From RGIG5612 sp045616165 (GTDB lineage: Bacteria > Bacillota > Clostridia > Lachnospirales > Lachnospiraceae): 64,000 bases of DNA. Positions 60,845 through 64,000 of the stretch are shown in pieces (the first letter of the stretch is position 1; each line of letters opens with the position of its first letter). Below the pieces are notes generated by a model. That model saw nothing but the letters and a program-made list of their open reading frames with translations. It searched no databases and was not told the origin of the DNA. A program made the position numbers and the translations under genes. The DNA is taken from positions 62,001 to 126,000 of the forward strand of contig JAZLGF010000013.1 of assembly GCA_045616165.1 (NCBI GenBank), written 5' to 3'.

Positions 60845-62446
60845 ATGAAAAACACAAAAAGAATTAATCCTATATCGCTTTATATCGTTAGTGCGCTTAT
60901 TTTCTTTGCGCTATTTTTCTTTATTATAATTTCACCTGTAAAAACTAATGCAGCTACAATTGGTTATGTTGATTCGTATTGTCTTAATGTTCGTTCTGGT
61001 CCTAGCACCAATTACAGTGTCATAGGTCAGATTGCTTATCAGAATGTTGTAATAACCGGACAGACTAAAGACGGTTCTGGAGATCTTTGGTATCAAATTA
61101 ACTACAATGGCCAAACTGCTTATATTTTTGGTGAGTGGGTTGTTGATGTACATGAAGAAAGTGCCAGCAAAGAAGCTGAATCTACTTTTGAAGATCAATT
61201 AGCTAAATTTCCTTTAAGTTATCATTCATACTTAAAGGCTATTCATAGTGTTTATCCAAACTATTCGTTTATTCCAGATTATTTAAGCATCTCTTTTGAT
61301 GATGCTGTTTACCAAGAAACATTAAGCCATAGAAAATTAGTTGAGCTTTCTACTGATGGCAATTCTTGGAGAAGTTGTAATCCATCAGTATTCCATGGTA
61401 CATACTGGGATACTTTTTGCGGTGGATGGACTGATGCTGCTATAGACGTAATTGAATATTATATGGATCCAAGAAATTTCCTTACAACAGATAAGATGTA
61501 TATATTCGCTAAACAAACTTTCTCTAATACAGAAAGTGCAGATTTAGTTAAGAAGATTGTTGCATCAACTTTTTTAGCTGGTTCATATACTGATTCAACT
61601 GGCACTCACACTTATGTTGATACTATTATGCAAGCTGCTAAAGATTCTGGCGTGAGCGCTTATGTTATTGCGGCAATAATAGTTCAAGAACAAGGTACAA
61701 CTGCAGGAACTTTATGTAATGGTTCAAAGGGGTATTATAACTTTTTTAATGATGGTGCTTCTGGCGGCACTAGCACAGAAGTAATTAATAACGGAATTAA
61801 TTTTGCAAAAAATAATGGTTGGAATACTGTTTATAAATCAATCTTAGGTGGAGCTAATATTTATAAAACTGGTTATATAGCAAATAATCAAGATACGTAC
61901 TTTTATAAAGATTTCAACCTTATAAATAAGAAGTTTGATCACCAATATGCACAAAGTGTTTATGATCAAATCGGTAATGCATATTTCTTAAGAAAGGCAA
62001 TTAGTGGTGATACTAAAGGAAAAGTAACTTTACGTATTCCTGTTTATACAACAATGGCAAAAGACCCTTGTCCATGTCCTGCTGATACTTCTTCGTTAAG
62101 TAAAAGATATGATTCTAAAGGCAATATTATAGCCAGAAGTGGAGAAACTATAAAAATGGAGCCTGCTGGCAAGTCTTCTAAAGCTGAAGAGAAGGTTCAA
62201 CCTACACCAACACCAACGCCTTCATCAAAACCAACATCGCAAACAACTACTACAACATATAAAAAAGGTGATGCTAATGGTGATGGAAAAATCTCTCCAG
62301 CAGATTACTTAATCGTTAAAAACTATATTCTTGGAAAATATAAGTTTACTGATTCGGCTAAGAAATCAGCTGCTGATGCGACAGGTGATGGAAAAGTTAG
62401 TCCAGCAGATTACTTAAAGATTAAAAATACAATTTTAGGAAAATAG
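60845..62446 (+). CDS. Secreted glucosaminidase with SH3 and dockerin-like repeats
   Basis: A 533-residue secreted protein. After a signal anchor (residues 15-35), residues about 40-100 form a bacterial SH3 domain ('DSYCLNVRSGPSTNYSVIG'). Residues 115-420 resemble LytD-type N-acetylglucosaminidases, with 'SAYVIAAIIVQEQGTTAG' and 'GYYNFFNDGASGG'. A P-T-P-T-P-T-P linker leads to two EF-hand-like dockerin repeats ('GDANGDGKISPADYLIVKNY' and 'ADATGDGKVSPADYLKIKNT'). It likely trims peptidoglycan. The dockerin tail could attach it to a cohesin, but none is seen here. Start 60845 is preferred over 60758. Confidence 0.85.
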   Translation: MKNTKRINPISLYIVSALIFFALFFFIIISPVKTNAATIGYVDSYCLNVRSGPSTNYSVIGQIAYQNVVITGQTKDGSGDLWYQINYNGQTAYIFGEWVVDVHEESASKEAESTFEDQLAKFPLSYHSYLKAIHSVYPNYSFIPDYLSISFDDAVYQETLSHRKLVELSTDGNSWRSCNPSVFHGTYWDTFCGGWTDAAIDVIEYYMDPRNFLTTDKMYIFAKQTFSNTESADLVKKIVASTFLAGSYTDSTGTHTYVDTIMQAAKDSGVSAYVIAAIIVQEQGTTAGTLCNGSKGYYNFFNDGASGGTSTEVINNGINFAKNNGWNTVYKSILGGANIYKTGYIANNQDTYFYKDFNLINKKFDHQYAQSVYDQIGNAYFLRKAISGDTKGKVTLRIPVYTTMAKDPCPCPADTSSLSKRYDSKGNIIARSGETIKMEPAGKSSKAEEKVQPTPTPTPSSKPTSQTTTTTYKKGDANGDGKISPADYLIVKNYILGKYKFTDSAKKSAADATGDGKVSPADYLKIKNTILGK

Positions 62447-62448
62447 AT

Positions 62449-63723
62449 ATGAAAAATAATAGAAAAATACCAATTATTATAGTTGTCACAATGCTTTTAT
62501 CGATGTTGTTTGCTACATCATCATATGCAGGTGTTTATACACAGGATAATGTTACTGTTGAAGTAGGCAGTACTGTAACGATTGCTGTTTCTTCAGGTGA
62601 TTGTTATGGACATTATTATGTAAACGGAACTTCTGGATCATGCAGTGCATGGGACGGCGGTGATGGATGGCTTGAACCTGGAGAAAATGGATATGTAACA
62701 ATCAAAGGCGATAGTTTAGGCAGTGGAACTGTTGAAATTGGATATTATGTTACTGATGAAAAATATAATGATATTGAAAGTTCAATTTCTGTTGGTGTTA
62801 ATGTTGTAGAAAGTATTTATGATGGTGGCGGTGAGCAACTAGAGGAGGAAGAAGATACTCCTTTAGCCGTATCTATAGGTGATACAAAATATAAAATTAC
62901 AGCTGATTTAAGTGAAGTTAAACTTCCTGAAGGATTTACTAAAGTTGATGGCACTTATTTAAATGAAAAGGTTAATGTTGCAAAATATGTAACTGCTGAT
63001 AAAAACGAAGAAATAATTTTATATGCTCTTGTTCCTAAGGAAGGCGGAGACGTTATTTTTATGACATATGATTCTTCTAAAAAGGAATTTAAGGAGCCAA
63101 AGATAATTAAACAAGGAAATATTATATATTATTTGTTAAATGTACCGAATAGTTTAGAACTTCCTGAAAACTTTCAGATTAAAGACACTTCTATAGGTGA
63201 TATTTCTGCTAATTCCATTGTTCAAAAAGATAGCAAATCTAATGATTTTGTTTATCTTTATGCATTAGCTAATGGAAAAGAAGGTTATTATTCCTATGAT
63301 ACTAAAGAGGGTACTATCCAAAGATGCACAGACTTAGAAGACAGAATCTCTCCTAATGTCGAAATAGTTGAAATAAAAAATCCTGTTAATAAGACGATGG
63401 TTATTATTATCGGCGTTGCTATATTAGCTGTTTTAGCTATGGGCATAATACTAATTGTTGTTTTAGTAAAAAGAAAAAAGGAAAAAAACGATAAAGAAGA
63501 AGATGATTATTACCAAGCATATAATTCATATGAATATGATGATACACCGGACGAAGATGAAACCGAAAAGTCTGATGAAATAGATGAATTAGATGTAATA
63601 GATTTATCCGAAGATAATGAAGGTCTAGAGGAAATAAAATCAATTATGTCAAAAGACTTAGAGGAAGATGATGGATTAGATTTAATAGATTTATCAAAGA
63701 AGACAAAGGATTCTGAAAAATAA
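62449..63723 (+). CDS. Cell-surface protein with membrane anchor
   Basis: A 424-residue protein made of a signal peptide (cleavage after S-S-Y-A-G), two extracellular beta regions (about 25-125, rich in Gly/Tyr/Val, and 140-310), a transmembrane helix (about 325-347, 'MVIIIGVAILAVLAMGIILI') and a very acidic cytoplasmic tail with repeated 'DLIDLS/DVIDLS' motifs. The family is not recognised. It begins 2 bases after the glucosaminidase gene, so the two are probably co-expressed and may work together at the wall. Confidence 0.75.
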   Translation: MKNNRKIPIIIVVTMLLSMLFATSSYAGVYTQDNVTVEVGSTVTIAVSSGDCYGHYYVNGTSGSCSAWDGGDGWLEPGENGYVTIKGDSLGSGTVEIGYYVTDEKYNDIESSISVGVNVVESIYDGGGEQLEEEEDTPLAVSIGDTKYKITADLSEVKLPEGFTKVDGTYLNEKVNVAKYVTADKNEEIILYALVPKEGGDVIFMTYDSSKKEFKEPKIIKQGNIIYYLLNVPNSLELPENFQIKDTSIGDISANSIVQKDSKSNDFVYLYALANGKEGYYSYDTKEGTIQRCTDLEDRISPNVEIVEIKNPVNKTMVIIIGVAILAVLAMGIILIVVLVKRKKEKNDKEEDDYYQAYNSYEYDDTPDEDETEKSDEIDELDVIDLSEDNEGLEEIKSIMSKDLEEDDGLDLIDLSKKTKDSEK

Positions 63724-63784
63724 TAAATTAATAAGTTTTCATTCGTATACCTCCCAACGTAGTATATGATAGTATATCAAAGAG

Positions 63785-63823
63785 AAAAATCCGATAAACA
63801 CAGATGTCGGATTTTTCTTTTTT
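63785..63823 (+). terminator. Terminator after surface protein gene
   Basis: AAAAATCCGA and TCGGATTTTT pair as a perfect 10-bp stem around 12 bases and run into CTTTTTT. Confidence 0.85.
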
Positions 63824-63900
63824 AAAGGATATATGCTAACAGGGGCTTTGGTAATTATTTATAATGTTTTATAAAAATTTTTTTAATTTAAAAAATCGTA

Positions 63901-64000
63901 TTGAAATAGTTTTATAAAGTATTTATAGTGCTTATATTGATAATTTAATAGGTTAGCAAGTTCTTTGAATTTATTTTAAAGCTAAGATGGAATCCGGTGA
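63901..64000 (+). promoter_or_regulatory. Probable cobalamin riboswitch, cut by window end
   Basis: TTGAAA (63901-63906), 17 nt and TATAGT (63924-63929) form a promoter. The RNA then contains ATAGGTTAGC, a GGTTAGC.../GCTAA stem and finally ATGGAATCCGGTGA, matching the conserved core of cobalamin (B12) riboswitches (AGGGAAnccGGUGa) with one change. The rest of the aptamer and its gene, expected to be a B12 transport or synthesis gene, lie beyond the window. Confidence 0.65.

Overview
The window looks like a chromosomal segment of an AT-rich Gram-positive anaerobe of class Clostridia, most likely Lachnospiraceae or a close relative. The evidence is the low-GC sequence, the conserved order pyrH-frr-uppS-cdsA-dxr-rseP-ispG-polC and rimP-nusA-ylxQ-infB-rbfA-nrnA-truB-ribF, a PolC-type replicase, YfhO and PrsA-like lipoproteins, and a dockerin-like tail on a cell-wall hydrolase. 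The species cannot be named from the sequence alone.

The left part (1 to about 26,100) is an accessory region. It starts with a partial lipoprotein gene and tRNA-Thr, then an AbrB/RelE-type toxin-antitoxin pair, a RhuM protein, a GNAT acetyltransferase, a PAP2 phosphatase, an Rpn-type nuclease (minus strand) and a DUF559-like nuclease with a small HTH regulator. A defence island follows at 7,300-18,540: a WYL regulator, two hsdS genes, hsdM, a tyrosine recombinase, hsdR and a DUF262 protein. After a lipoprotein, a TM2 protein and an HTH-HD fusion comes a repeat-rich array at 21,500-26,100. It holds a DUF1016 nuclease, a frameshifted Rpn nuclease, a type I toxin-antitoxin locus, a stand-alone small RNA candidate and a PBECR-like protein.

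The most interesting signal is how these accessory genes are packaged. Several lie between direct repeats of structured, terminator-like elements: three GCGGCAAGG hairpins around the toxin-antitoxin and RhuM genes, perfect 67-bp repeats around the DUF559-HTH pair, related terminators around the HTH-HD gene, and about 400-bp modules in front of the nuclease genes. Each large module contains an antitoxin-like small RNA gene, a decayed toxin gene, a palindromic -35 element facing both ways, and a hairpin-rich mRNA leader that runs into the first four codons of three unrelated proteins. A fourth copy of the leader precedes the minus-strand rpn gene. The type I restriction locus also has four short inverted-repeat sites (ACAAAT-N4-ATTTGT) at hsdS gene edges next to its own recombinase, which suggests hsdS cassette shuffling.

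The right part (26,100-64,000) is mostly conserved housekeeping: translation (rpsB, tsf, frr, rimP, infB, rbfA), transcription (nusA), isoprenoid and phospholipid synthesis (uppS, cdsA, dxr, ispG), replication (polC), tRNA modification (truB), flavin synthesis (ribF), transporters, a heterodimeric ABC exporter and secreted cell-wall proteins. The PolC here appears to lack the usual inserted 3'-5' exonuclease domain. The window ends inside a probable cobalamin riboswitch.
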